The notes beneath the pieces were generated by a model. The model did not search any database and was not told where the DNA came from. It worked only from the letters and a program-made list of their open reading frames with translations. The translations under genes and the position numbers were made by a program. Of a stretch of DNA of 64,000 nt, positions 56,001 to 63,165 are shown in pieces. Location: contig OZ252212.1 in assembly GCA_965248955.1 (NCBI GenBank), positions 496,001 to 560,000 of the forward strand, written 5' to 3'. This DNA comes from DAOUJH01 sp965248955 (GTDB taxonomy: Bacteria > Chloroflexota > Dehalococcoidia > Lucifugimonadales > QGNO01). Position 1 is the stretch's first letter. Each line of letters opens with the position of its first letter.

Positions 56001-59000
56001 TCGTCGGTGGAGGCGACGGTCAGCTCGCCGCCCTGAGTAATCTGCAGCAACTGGTATTTCTCTATTGTCGAATCTTCGGGGTCAACCCAAGTCAGGTCCA
56101 CCACGGCATCGCCCGCGTCCGCGGTCAGCCCGTCCGGCGGGTCCGGTATCGCAAACATGGGCGTACCACCGACGCGGTCCGAGGTCAAGCCCCCGCCTGC
56201 GGCGTTCACGCCCCGCACCTGGAAGGTGTGCTCCACGTCGTTGGTCAGGCCGGTGACGATGTGAGAGGTGGTTGCCGCACCGCTATCCGGGATGTCGGCC
56301 CACTCCAAAGCGCTCAAGAAATAGGCCGCACCTGCGTTCGCCCCATCGGTGCCCACGCCGACGTCGTGCTTGTACGCTCCAACCAAAACGGTGCCGACGT
56401 CCACTGCAACGGAAATCCCGAACTCGTCGTCCGCGGCGCCATCGGAGGCGGTGAGCTTGGCCTTCTGGCTCCATACGCCGGAGACCTTGGTGAATACGTA
56501 GGCCGAACCGTTCCTGGTGTCGTCCTGGCGTGCCCCGATCACAGCGGTGTCGCCCTCCACGGCCACGGAGATTCCAAACTCGTCGTTCGCCGCGCCGTCG
56601 GAAGCGGTCAGCTTGGCCATTTCACTGCTATTGGACCAGCCGCTGCTGGGTTTGGTGAATACGTAAGCCGAACCGGACTGGTTGCCATTGTCGTCGTCCT
56701 GATGCGCCCCGATCACGGCGGTGTTGCCGTCCAACGCCACGGAAATTCCGAACTCGTCGTCCGCAGCGCCGTCCGAGGCTATGAGCTTGGCCTTCTGGCT
56801 CCACACGCCGGAGACCTTGGTAAAGACGTAAGCCGAACCGGAGTTGTCGCCGTTGGTGGCGTCGTTGTCTTGGTATGCACCGATCACGGCGGTGTTGCCG
56901 TCCAACGCCACGGAAATTCCGAACTCGTCGTCCGCAGCGCCGTCCGAGGCGACGAGCTTGGCGGTCTCTACTCTGTGGTTTCCTGAGACCGGAGCGTTGC
57001 CCCAGACGCCGCTGAACTTGGTGAAGATGTAGGCCGCGCCTTTGTTGCTGTCGTTTTGGTGAGCTCCCACCAGGATGGTGTCGCCGTCCACAGCGACGGA
57101 GATTCCGAACTCGTCGCCCGCAGCGGCGCCGAAGGCGGTGAGCTTGGTCGTCAAACCGGCCTTGCCATTGGTATCCAGATTGCTCCAGTCGCCCCAACCG
57201 AGAGCGGGCTTGGTGAAGACGTAGGCCGCGCCTTCGTCGTTGTCGTTGGTATCGGCGTCGTTTTGGTGCGCCCCCACCACGATGGTGTCGCCATCCACCG
57301 CCACGGAAATCCCGAACTCGTCGTTCGCCGCGCCGTCATCGGCGGTGAGCTTGGCTACCTGCTTCCACACGCCGGAGACCTTGGTAAAGACGTAGGCCGA
57401 ACCGGAATTGTCGCCGTTGGTGGCGTCGTCGTCTTGGTAGGCTCCTATCACTGCGGTGTTGCCGTCCACCGCCACCGAATACCCGAATAGGTCGCCCCGG
57501 AGGCCGTCGGCGGCGGTCAGCTTGCTCGGGTCGATCTGGAAGTGCTGGTACTTTTCTATGGTCGAATCTTCGGGATCGTCCCAACTCAGCTTCACCTGCT
57601 CGTCGCCCACGATCGCGTCGAGCTCGGTGGGCGCCGCGGCCTGAGCTTCTATAGTTACTTTCTTGCTGGGAGATGAGTTCTGACCGCCACCGTTGACGGC
57701 GCGGACAGCGAAGGTGTATTCGATCCCGGCAGTCAGGCCGGTGACTGTGTGGGAGACGGTGCTGGAATCGCTTCCGTCGATCTTGGCCCAATCTTGACTG
57801 CCCTGTTTGAACGTATAATGCCTGACAGTCAAGGGTTCAGTGCTCGCGGTCCACGCCAAGCGCACCTGGTCTACGCCGGTCTGAGTGGCGGTGAAGTTTG
57901 CGGGTCTGGAGGGTAGGGAATTCGCCGACATCGGCGTCGCGTCCACTTCGGACGCACCGCCCGCTCCCGCCGCGTTCACCGCGCGGACCCGGAAGGCGTG
58001 CTCGACGTTGTTGCGCAGACCCCTGGCGATGTGCGAGATGGTCCCCGCTCCGCTGTCGGGGATGTCGGACCACTCGGTGCCGAACACGTAGGCCGAACCC
58101 TTACCGCTATCGTCCCCGACTGCTCCAACCAACACGGTGTAGCCGTCGACCGCCACGGAGTTGCCGAACTGGTCGTTCCCCCTGCGATCGTAGGCCGTGA
58201 GCGGGTCCGTACCTTCTGTATCGGTCCAGCCGCTTTGAGGCTTGGTGAATACGTACACTGAACCACGGCTGCTGTCGTCTTGGCGCGCCCCAACCACGAT
58301 GGTGCTTCCGTCTATCGCCACGGAATACCCGAACTCGTCGTTCGCCGCGCCGTCATCGGCCGTGAGCTTGGCTACCTGGCTCCACACGCCGGAGACCTTG
58401 GTAAACACGTAGGCCGAACCGGAACTATCACCGTCGTCATCGTTGAAGGGCACGCCAACCACGATGGTGTCTCCGTCTATTGCGACGGAATAGCCGAACT
58501 TGTCGTTGGTGGCGCGGTCGGAGGCGGTCAGCCTGGCAGTTGCATCGTTTGCCTTCTTGTCATGCCAGTCGTCCCAGACGCCGGTGGCGGCGGACTTGGT
58601 GAATACATAAGCCTTTCCTCGGTCGTTGGCGCCCTCCTCGTGCGCTCCCACGACGACTGTGTCGCCATGCACGGCTACGGAACGGCCGAACCGGTCGCCA
58701 TCCGACTGACCTCTCAGCGTGGCTGTCAAACCGGCCTTGCCATCGGCATCCAGGGTGCTCCAGTTGCCCCAGCCGTCTGCGGGCCTGGTGAAGATGTAGG
58801 CTGAACCCTTTGCGTCGTCGGTCCCGTCGTCTGGATTGACGTCTTTCTCGGGCGCCCCGACCACGATGGTGTCGCCGTGCACCGCCACCGAAGTTCCGAA
58901 CTCGTCGCCGTCCGCAGCGTCGGAGCCGGCGGTGAGCCTGGCCGTCTGAGTCATGTCGGCCCAGCCGTTTGCGGGCCTGGTGAAGACGTACGCCGCACCA

Positions 59001-61810
59001 GCATCACCACCTTCGAAATCGTCCTCGTACGCGCCAACCACGATGGTGTCGCCGTGCACGGCGACGGCATACCCGAAGCCGGCATCATCCCTGCGAACTT
59101 CAGCGGTGAGCTTGCCCACCTGGGCCCAGCCCCGTGCGTCCCTAGTGAAGATGTAGGCCGCACCGGTATTGTTGGGTTCGTCGGCCCCGAGGGCCCCAAT
59201 CACCAGGGTGTCGCCGTCCACGGCGACTGACCACCCTAGCTCGTCTTCGTCATCGCGGTCATCAGAGATCAGTTTGATGCTTTCAGGAAACTGCAGCAGC
59301 TGGTACTTGGTTATGGACGCATTGCCGGGGTCCCAGGTCAACCGTACCTGGGTGTCGCCGGCCTCGGCGGCGAATGGGTCGGGCGCTGCCGGTACGCCGA
59401 CGATAGTCACGGACTGGGAGTCGGACTCTGGTGAACCGGCTCTGTTGACGGCGCGGACCCGGAAGGTGTACGCGCCGCCCTGGGTCAGGCCAGTGACGAT
59501 GTGGGAGACGGTGCTGTGATCGCTCTCCGAGATCGTGGTCCAAGAGCCGCTGTTCTGTCTGAACTGGTAACCGGTGACGTTCAACGGGTTGGAACTCGCC
59601 TCCCAGGTCAACTCCACTTGGCCCGTGCCGGTCTGTATGGCGGCAAATCCTTCGGGTTTGACCGGGGCCGAAGACGCCGCCACCGGCGTCGCGGACTGCT
59701 CGCCGGACCAATCGCTCTTCCCAGCCGCGTTCACGGCGCGGACCTGGAAGGTGTAGGACGTGCCGTTGCTCAGGCCCGTCACGATGTGGAAGGTGGTCCC
59801 GGACCTGCTCCCGGGGATTGTCTGCCAATCGCCGAAGGCGTCGGTGCCCTCCTTCTGCCGGTACTCGTACCCGGATATGGTGAAATCCGCAGGGCTTCTC
59901 CAGCCAAGCCACACCTGTTCGTCACCCGCGACGGCAGAGAATGAGTCGGGCGCCGCCGGCGCTTCGCTTAACTTCAACGACCTGGAGTCGGACTCAGTTG
60001 AACCGGCGCTGTTGACGGCGTGGACGGCGAAGGTGTAAGTGGGAACGGCGGTCAGGCCTTTGACGGTGTGGGAGACGGTGCCGGAATCGCTTTCTTCGAT
60101 GTTGATCCAATTACTGACGCCGCCACCATCGTCCTGGTTGTACTCATAACCGGTGACGGTCAGCGGGTAGCGGTGCGCGTCCCACGTCAACTCCACCTCA
60201 CCGTCGCCAGTCTGCGTGACGGAAAAGTTTCGCGGTCTGGCCGGAGCGTAGGCAGCCGCCTTCGGGGTCTCCGACACGTAGTCGGACGGATCGCTGGCTT
60301 CGGCGCCGTCCACCGCGCGCACCCGGAAAATGTGCTCGATGTCGTTGGTCAATCGCCTCACGATGTGGGAAGTGGTTGCCGCGTCACTACCAGCGATGTC
60401 GGCCCAATCATCGATGTCGAACACGTAGGCCGTCTCGTTGTTTTCCGCCCCAACCACGACGGTGCCACCGTCTACTGCGACGGAAGAGCCGAACCTGTCG
60501 TTCGTGGCGCGGTCAGAGGCAGTAAGCTGGGCTGCCTCAGTACCGTCGTCCCAGCCGGAGGCGGGCTTGGTGAAGACGTAAGCCGAACCCCTGCTGCTGT
60601 CATTCCCGTAGGCCCCAACTACTACCGTGTCGCTATCCACCGCTACGGCATACCCGAACTTGTCAGTGGCCGCGGAGTCGGAGGCGGTGAGCTTGGCCGT
60701 CTCGGTATCGGTGGCCCAGCCGGTGCCGGGCTTGGTAAAGACGTACGCCGAACCGGTCTTAACTTGGGAGCCATCAACGGTGTTTTCGGCTTCATCAGCC
60801 CCTACTACTATGGTGTCGCCGTCGATTGCTACTGAACGGCCGAAGTAGTCGTTGTTACCACGGGTGGAGGCGGTCAGCTTAGCCGCAGTGCTGGTGGAGA
60901 CCCAGCCGCCACTCCCGGGCATGACGAACACAAAGGCCGAACCCGTAAATTTCAATGCGGTACCGTCGTCACCACTTGCCCCAACGACGATGGTGTTGCT
61001 GTCGACCGCCACGGAGTAGCCGAACTCGTCCCCTGACTCGGCGCCTCCAGCGGTGAGCTTGGCCGTCTCGGTGGCGCTGGCCCAGCCGGTGCCGGGCTTG
61101 CTGAATACGTAAGCCGCCCCCTTTGTGCCGTCGTGCGCGTAGGCCCCGACCACAACGGTGTCACCGTCCACCGCTACGGAGTTGCCGAACTCGTCACCCT
61201 CAACGCCTCCGGCGCCGTCGGAAGCGGTAAGCTTGGCCGTCTCAGTCAGATCAACGGTATTAGTGCCATTCGGGTTGTCCCATCCTTCGCCAGGTTTGAC
61301 GAAAAGGTACGCAGCGCCTTTTTTGCTGTCGCCTAAAGGCGCGCCAACGACTATGGTCTCACCGTCGAAGGCTACGGAGTTTCCGAATCCATCGTCCTGA
61401 ACAGCACCGTCGCTCTTGAGCTTGTACTTCAGGGTCCATACACCGTCAACCCTGCTGAATACGAAGGCCGCTCCGGAATCACCGCTGCTTTCGTCATCAT
61501 CGGGCATCCCGACCACAGCGATGTCGCCGGCCACCGCCACGGAATATCCGAACTTAGTCATGGCGGCGCCTGTCAGCGTTGCGCTTTCGGCAATCTGCCA
61601 TAGCTGGTACTTGTCTATCGTCGAATCTGTGGGGTCCTCCCAGCTCAACATCACCTGGGTGTCGCCGGCCTCGGTGGACAGCTCGGTCGGCTTGGCCGGA
61701 GGGTTTGCCTGCGCGGACGTGTTCAACGGGATGGCGGTTCCGGAGAAGAGGAGCACAAGCGCCATCGCGGCCACTATAGCCGATCCCAGGAACCTGGGTC
61801 TAGTTCGCAT
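47018..61810 (-). CDS. Giant cell-surface protein with seven FG-GAP propellers nested in FN3 domains
   Basis: A 4930-aa intact frame. A signal peptide (core AIVAAMALVLLFSG, likely cut after SAQA near residue 35) leads into FN3 domains. Seven FN3 domains are split by FG-GAP inserts, at nucleotides of about 61600-60420, 59300-58085, 57540-56310, 56060-54775, 54490-53260, 52130-50870 and 50600-49310. Each insert holds seven FG motifs (49 in all). Plain FN3 domains stand after inserts 1 (three), 2 (one) and 5 (three). The C-terminal region has three cadherin-like domains (TVDENAPPGSLVGDAITATD) alternating with three Ig-like units (LSDISWQWARSSDGSNW). A Thr/Pro stalk, a membrane helix (WWVIVAVVIWVVTGVVLIIV) and LRSRR follow. 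GAGGT lies upstream of the ATG. It is probably a calcium-stabilised surface fibre; the ligand is unknown. Confidence 0.9.
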   Translation of the reverse strand: MRTRPRFLGSAIVAAMALVLLFSGTAIPLNTSAQANPPAKPTELSTEAGDTQVMLSWEDPTDSTIDKYQLWQIAESATLTGAAMTKFGYSVAVAGDIAVVGMPDDDESSGDSGAAFVFSRVDGVWTLKYKLKSDGAVQDDGFGNSVAFDGETIVVGAPLGDSKKGAAYLFVKPGEGWDNPNGTNTVDLTETAKLTASDGAGGVEGDEFGNSVAVDGDTVVVGAYAHDGTKGAAYVFSKPGTGWASATETAKLTAGGAESGDEFGYSVAVDSNTIVVGASGDDGTALKFTGSAFVFVMPGSGGWVSTSTAAKLTASTRGNNDYFGRSVAIDGDTIVVGADEAENTVDGSQVKTGSAYVFTKPGTGWATDTETAKLTASDSAATDKFGYAVAVDSDTVVVGAYGNDSSRGSAYVFTKPASGWDDGTEAAQLTASDRATNDRFGSSVAVDGGTVVVGAENNETAYVFDIDDWADIAGSDAATTSHIVRRLTNDIEHIFRVRAVDGAEASDPSDYVSETPKAAAYAPARPRNFSVTQTGDGEVELTWDAHRYPLTVTGYEYNQDDGGGVSNWINIEESDSGTVSHTVKGLTAVPTYTFAVHAVNSAGSTESDSRSLKLSEAPAAPDSFSAVAGDEQVWLGWRSPADFTISGYEYRQKEGTDAFGDWQTIPGSRSGTTFHIVTGLSNGTSYTFQVRAVNAAGKSDWSGEQSATPVAASSAPVKPEGFAAIQTGTGQVELTWEASSNPLNVTGYQFRQNSGSWTTISESDHSTVSHIVTGLTQGGAYTFRVRAVNRAGSPESDSQSVTIVGVPAAPDPFAAEAGDTQVRLTWDPGNASITKYQLLQFPESIKLISDDRDDEDELGWSVAVDGDTLVIGALGADEPNNTGAAYIFTRDARGWAQVGKLTAEVRRDDAGFGYAVAVHGDTIVVGAYEDDFEGGDAGAAYVFTRPANGWADMTQTARLTAGSDAADGDEFGTSVAVHGDTIVVGAPEKDVNPDDGTDDAKGSAYIFTRPADGWGNWSTLDADGKAGLTATLRGQSDGDRFGRSVAVHGDTVVVGAHEEGANDRGKAYVFTKSAATGVWDDWHDKKANDATARLTASDRATNDKFGYSVAIDGDTIVVGVPFNDDDGDSSGSAYVFTKVSGVWSQVAKLTADDGAANDEFGYSVAIDGSTIVVGARQDDSSRGSVYVFTKPQSGWTDTEGTDPLTAYDRRGNDQFGNSVAVDGYTVLVGAVGDDSGKGSAYVFGTEWSDIPDSGAGTISHIARGLRNNVEHAFRVRAVNAAGAGGASEVDATPMSANSLPSRPANFTATQTGVDQVRLAWTASTEPLTVRHYTFKQGSQDWAKIDGSDSSTVSHTVTGLTAGIEYTFAVRAVNGGGQNSSPSKKVTIEAQAAAPTELDAIVGDEQVKLSWDDPEDSTIEKYQHFQIDPSKLTAADGLRGDLFGYSVAVDGNTAVIGAYQDDDATNGDNSGSAYVFTKVSGVWKQVAKLTADDGAANDEFGISVAVDGDTIVVGAHQNDADTNDNDEGAAYVFTKPALGWGDWSNLDTNGKAGLTTKLTAFGAAAGDEFGISVAVDGDTILVGAHQNDSNKGAAYIFTKFSGVWGNAPVSGNHRVETAKLVASDGAADDEFGISVALDGNTAVIGAYQDNDATNGDNSGSAYVFTKVSGVWSQKAKLIASDGAADDEFGISVALDGNTAVIGAHQDDDNGNQSGSAYVFTKPSSGWSNSSEMAKLTASDGAANDEFGISVAVEGDTAVIGARQDDTRNGSAYVFTKVSGVWSQKAKLTASDGAADDEFGISVAVDVGTVLVGAYKHDVGVGTDGANAGAAYFLSALEWADIPDSGAATTSHIVTGLTNDVEHTFQVRGVNAAGGGLTSDRVGGTPMFAIPDPPDGLTADAGDAVVDLTWVDPEDSTIEKYQLLQITQGGELTVASTDDPVVRGDGFGISVAVDGDTAVVGAYQDDDATNGDNSGSAHVFTRSSPTDPWSWVAKLTASDAAANDEFGYAVAIDGDTAVVGMPGEDSPDDSGAAFVFTRDSGVWGQKAKLTASDAAANDEFGISVAVHGNTIVVGAHQDDDATNGDNSGSAYVFTKPAAGWATATETAKLTASDAAADDEFGISVAVDGDTIVVGAHLHDANTISNAGAVYVFEAPSGGWATATETAKLTASDGAANDDFGISVAVYGDTVVVGAYKHDVGVGTDGANAGAAYVFTKPDSDANDDGSIDWKDWASLDDGGKAGLTAKLIAFDAARGDEFGISVAVDDDGDTIVVGAYLDDDNGDNSGSAYVFTQDSNSGKWSHTAKLTGPSRGKGDWLGHSVAVVGNTVIAGADKSNISGPDSGAVYLWTVPGWTDIANSDATTTSHTITSLTNRVEYSLRVRAVDAVDKVEGAGAGPPSEVRATPLKPRPAKPTGLSAAPGDTQVRLSWDLPGESSPPINSYQLWHHAENAILTADTREANDEFGYAVAIDGDTAVVGMPGEDSPDDSGAAFVFTRDSSGTWNQVARLRASDPGTQDTDEYRFGLSVAVHEDTSNGDTIVVGAPDHSGSKGAVYVFTESGGWANDKDEDGDGNNDHITETAKFLASDGTANDEFGISVAVDGDTIVVGAHNNNAAYIFTKPATGWANDSGEDHTTETLKLSGSGSSSFGRSVAVDGDTVVVGASGDDSGKGSTFVFIEPATGWVNSPGIEAAKLAAYFRVDGDGFGRSVAIDGKTIVVGAYGDDSNKGSAYVFSEPDTGWANSPGTETAQLIASDGSGGDKLGRSVSVDGDTVVVGAHLNNIDDDADKEGSAYVFTKPNAGWVDSSEAAKIPGPGDSADDEFGWSVAIDEDTILVGADWQDSNDQGAAYVYDFQVWAPITGSTGETTSHLVTSLTNDVEHTFAVRAVNYDGAGLPAQASADTATPGSSPLKPRNFSAVQTGAGEVRLEWGEVADPLNITGYQYTDNGGSSWSDITGSGSTTLSYTVSSLNADTTYTFAVRATNSYGDGASSFPRDVTMVAAPAPPTSLEAEPGDEQVKLTWEAPTGDPPPIFTGYQYQQKTGEDDFGDDWTDIPGSTDETESHIVTGLANDIPYTFRVRAVNVTIGSTAVGPESATPSAAGSRPARPTNFNAEQTGVGQVELTWNTAPARLTVTGYQYTDNGGSSWSDITGSDSGTVSYTVSGLMVGTRTFAVRAVNSRTLPGLSSVSGSVTIVGEPPRPSGFSATAGDTQATVQWGVPSVITDRPDKYELLQIPISTLTADDRAANDEFGYSVAIDGNTAVVGAYHRNVDVNANVGVAYVFTKDSDDAWSQAATLTASDGAAIDEFGISVAIDGNTIVVGARQDDTRNGAAYVFTKSPDSVWANDENQTYKQETAKLTASDGAADDEFGISVALDGDIAVIGAHQDDDNGNQSGSAYVFTKSPDSVWANDENQTYKQETAKLIASDGAANDELGISVAVDGDTVVVGAHLHDINDNAGAAYVFIKPDTGGWANEPSKDHRIESARLTAPDGAAKDEFGISVAIDGNTVVVGAHQPTYQENNIDVDLGPGAAYVFTRDSNSGKWSEASKLTASNGDPGDGFGISVAVDGNTAVVGAYLDDRDNAAHDTGSTYVFARKFGVWSETLNLAGPDPGQSPRLGYSVAVSNDTVLAGVPQDDGSRGSAYAMDISTAKWVDFVSKELTMSDDDEYYVYRMLNLTNDQQYAFRVRSVNAAANRPSAETVAATPMLAKPGRTEGLSAKAGNRRVTLSWNDPRDSSLTGYQVLRPPEQIKLTAGSDGETDGEFGESVAVDDGTAVVGAPEHDGTDSGGNAITDSGAAYVFTRNPNSGAWSDPIELTAGSDGADNDWFGYSVAVDGDTIVVGAYKKDGTDSGGNAITDSGAAYVFTRDSTGEWRAPIKLIADDRAANDWFGYSVAVDGDTVVVGARGDDGKAGAAYVFTRDSDTGAWGNSPASGSHRVETAKLTASGGAGFDYFGQSVAVHGNTIVVGAHQHDVTEEQDNTGAAYVFTKPESGGWADATESVKLTASDGDDNDQFGHSVAVDGDTVVVGAHNNNAAYVFVFIPDSGAWSEAAKLAASDSDGSEEFGFSVAVRASTIVVGASTADIDPDDDDSARSGAAYLFTKPSSGWANDPNQDHRTESRKLTLPIEEGVVEKSDEFGNSVALDGQSIVVGAPQDDDEFGSVYVSDIPMWADIYGSKDTTTSLVVRRLPNGVEYAFQVRAMDDTGEGPPSDIVRATPIAPPNRAPYFIIGSDSVTFTVDENASPGIHVGSAVTATDPEGGTLIYWLSGTDASSFSIDSSTGQLIVKDPLDYETQSVYEVTVRVSDVRNASDDVDVTITITDVDEAWTVSVSLEQPKVGTPVAVSLSDLDGSLSDISWQWARSSDGSNWSDISGANSDSYTPVADDVGIYLRATVSYTDGHGPGKSAHVVMERQTAQRDPPLDMNGHGPGEPVQEGPPAQRDPSFEGDDTLTVDENAPPGSLVGDAITATDPDGDVLTYSLLSGADAASFVLDGSTGQITVGSGTLLDYESGPTRYTVVVSVHDGRGADGNDDTAVDDLIEVTIDVSNVDEAGTVSVSLEQPEVGIPVAASLSDLDGSLSDISWQWARSSDGSNWSDISGANSDSYTPVADDVGIYLRATASYTDGHGPGKSAHAVMERQTAQRDPSFEGDVTLTVDENTPPGSLVGDAITATDPDGDVLTYSLSGTDAASFVLDGSTGQITVGSGTLLDYESGPTRYTVVVSVHDGRGAYGNDDTAVDDLIEVTINVSNVDEAGTVSVSLEQPEVGIPVAASLSDLDGSLSDISWQWAASSDRMDWQDMAGASSSTYTPVDLDADKYLRVIASYADGEGSGKQAQAVLNNPVQGLPEPVATPTTTATDTPTPEPTPTPTITVPSPTPTPTITAPSPTPTAEPAPSEADGGDEGFPWWVIVAVVIWVVTGVVLIIVVLRSRR
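47340..49090 (-). repeat. Tandem cadherin/Ig-like coding repeats, about 606-base period
   Basis: Three copies of a two-domain unit near the 3' end of the larger giant gene. Copy boundaries fall at equal positions near 47455, 48061 and 48739. The first two copies are offset by exactly 606 bases and identical over more than 110 bases around the Ig-like part. The third is offset by 678 bases because of a 24-codon insertion rich in GHGPGEP. Such near-identity implies recent duplication or gene conversion. Confidence 0.9.
50217..50470 (-). repeat. Pair of identical 62-base segments in adjacent blades
   Basis: Bases 50217-50278 and 50409-50470 are identical and 192 bases apart, exactly one blade (64 codons) of the last propeller. 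They encode the same DSGGNAITDSGAAYVFTR loop and strand. Identity at the DNA level inside otherwise diverged blades suggests a recent exchange. Confidence 0.9.
51548..51820 (-). repeat. Pair of identical 78-base segments in adjacent blades
   Basis: Bases 51548-51625 and 51743-51820 are identical and 195 bases apart, one blade of the sixth propeller. Both encode KSPDSVWANDENQTYKQETA. Flanking sequence has diverged, so the identity is recent. Confidence 0.9.
54324..55804 (-). repeat. 107-base segments shared by two different propellers
   Basis: Bases 54324-54430 and 55698-55804 differ at one position only. They lie in the first blade of the fifth propeller and the second blade of the fourth. 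The shared product includes MPGEDSPDDSGAAFVFTRDS. Exchange between separate propellers, not only neighbouring blades, is the simplest explanation. Confidence 0.9.
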
Positions 61811-61942
61811 AGAAAACGTACCTCACACTTGTCTCGTGCAAGGCGTGCGTCGCCAAGCTGGCTTGAAACCTAGTGCCACACAACTTAAGACACACAACTA
61901 TCTGCTGAGGGTACAACACTGAGTTCTATAAAAAAAGTCAGC

Positions 61943-61972
61943 TTATGATACTTCCAATTATGATACTTCCAA
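61943..61972. repeat. Perfect tandem duplication of a 15-mer
   Basis: TTATGATACTTCCAA occurs twice in direct succession in the AT-rich stretch between the giant gene's start and the helicase-like fragment. It lies about 135 bases upstream of the giant gene's ATG. It could be a doubled regulator site, a slippage product or an insertion footprint. Confidence 0.6.
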
Positions 61973-62000
61973 ATTTCCCACCTAACAAGTGGGAGATGCT

Positions 62001-62264
62001 TTAGGCGGCAAGGGACGCATCCTTCACTTTGGGATAGAGCGTCTCCTCAGATAAGGGCGGCGCCTGGACGATTACCTCCCCAGTACTGGGGTCGACCACC
62101 GTCTCGTCCCAAGTGCAGCCGTCGGGATAGGCCAACAGCGTTTGCAGGTAGGTGGCCAGAAGTCTTTTGAAGCCGCTGGTCAACGCCTTCGACAACGCCT
62201 CCCGCAGGGTGTTGAACACCTTTGTCGTAAGCGCTACGTTGCGAGTAACCCAAAGCGTCCTCAT
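62001..62264 (-). pseudogene. Helicase-like fragment
   Basis: An 87-aa frame reads NTLREALSKALTSGFKRLLA, TYLQTLLAYPDGCTWDE and VVDPSTGEVIVQAPPLSEE, then LYPKVKD. The YLQTLLAYPD and DPSTGEVIVQxPPLSEExLYPK stretches resemble an internal portion of SNF2-like helicases carried on mobile elements; this is recalled, not searched. Motifs I-VI are absent and the frame is far shorter than any helicase. I take it as the surviving piece of a large gene. Confidence 0.45.
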
Positions 62265-62443
62265 CTCTACTCATTCCTGAAAGGAGCCCACGTCCGGCAT
62301 TGGCCGCAGGCTGGCCTACTCCACGAACTCCGCGAATTCCTTACCGATTTGACAGACGGGGGGGGGTGGGTAGGATACCATCACGCTACCTTGCTACCAG
62401 CAGAGGCCCTAGTTCCTAGATCGACACCTGAAGGAGGTATCGA

Positions 62444-62590
62444 ATGTCGGAGACTGCAATGTTGATCACAGCCTTTTCGGGGCTTACCGTCGCAGTCGGT
62501 GCGCTTCTGATTTCCGTTGGTGTTTTCATCCTGGTAATGAAGCTTGGCTCCGCTCTAGAATCCATGATCGGGAGTAGCGACAAGGACTAG
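62444..62590 (+). CDS. Small single-helix membrane protein (48 aa)
   Basis: A 48-codon gene with a near-ideal ribosome-binding site (AAGGAGGT, six bases before the ATG). The product begins MSETAMLITAFSGLTVAVGA, has one membrane helix (about residues 7-33) and ends in a short acidic tail (GSSDKD). The composition and the site make it very likely to be translated. Its function is unknown. It stands alone on the plus strand between a helicase-like fragment and a transposase remnant. A role as a membrane-subunit regulator or toxin-like peptide is possible, but nothing supports either. Confidence 0.7.
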   Translation: MSETAMLITAFSGLTVAVGALLISVGVFILVMKLGSALESMIGSSDKD

Positions 62591-62889
62591 CTCCTCGTCG
62601 CTGGAGAGCCGAACGTGGTTCCCAAGTTCACGTGAGTCGTCTCTGCTCGTCGTCTTAGGTTCTGCCTGTACGCCTCGGCTCCTTGCCGTGCTCGCCATCG
62701 GGGGATGCCGGTCGAAGGGAGTACGGCAGCCCTGTCCCAGAAGGACTGTTCCTGCATCATCGAGACAGGGGGTCCGATGGCTCCACCCTCGCCCTACCGT
62801 AAGCGAGTGATTTTTCCTGCGACGCTTCAGTCAGCAGTTTCTTTCGCAACCGTAACGACACTCTGGCTAGTAGCGCACGGTTCAGTAGG

Positions 62890-63165
62890 GTGGCCACTGG
62901 CACAGCTACCATTGAACCGGCCAATGGGATGCTCTGGGACTTCCTGCCAAGATACAACCGGCGGTTTGGCGTCGCGCCGGCTCAGCCTGGCTCGGCGTAT
63001 CGCCAACCGACGCCGGGCGTCTCCCTTGATTCCCTCCTGTGCTTCAAGTACCTGATGGCGCTGCTTGCCGTCGGGTCTAGAACGGTCCGCTGGCCGATTG
63101 CGAGCATCGCTACCCTCATTCTCCGCCCCGGTACCGCTTGCGCCCGCGCCATGATCCGCGAATGA
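62890..63165 (+). pseudogene. Transposase remnant (ISNCY-like)
   Basis: In the 620-base gap before the last gene, a plus-strand frame reads ATIEPANGMLWDFLPRYNRR, FGVAPAQPGSAYRQ, then SLDSLLCFKY. This is the pattern of the C-terminal part of ISNCY/IS-type transposases (FLPxxNRRFxVxxAxPxSAxR followed by a CFKY block). After CFKY the frame becomes irregular, with RTVRW as a possible trace of the next motif. The catalytic DDE region is absent. The rest of the gap (62591-62889) shows nothing. Confidence 0.5.

Noticed and set aside
34733..61922. Many long plus-strand open frames of 100-370 codons opposite the giant genes
   Set aside because: They mirror the repeated codon pattern of the minus-strand genes (VVRRAVGGGEL-type repeats), lack ribosome-binding sites and break at each irregular blade. 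They are antisense shadows.
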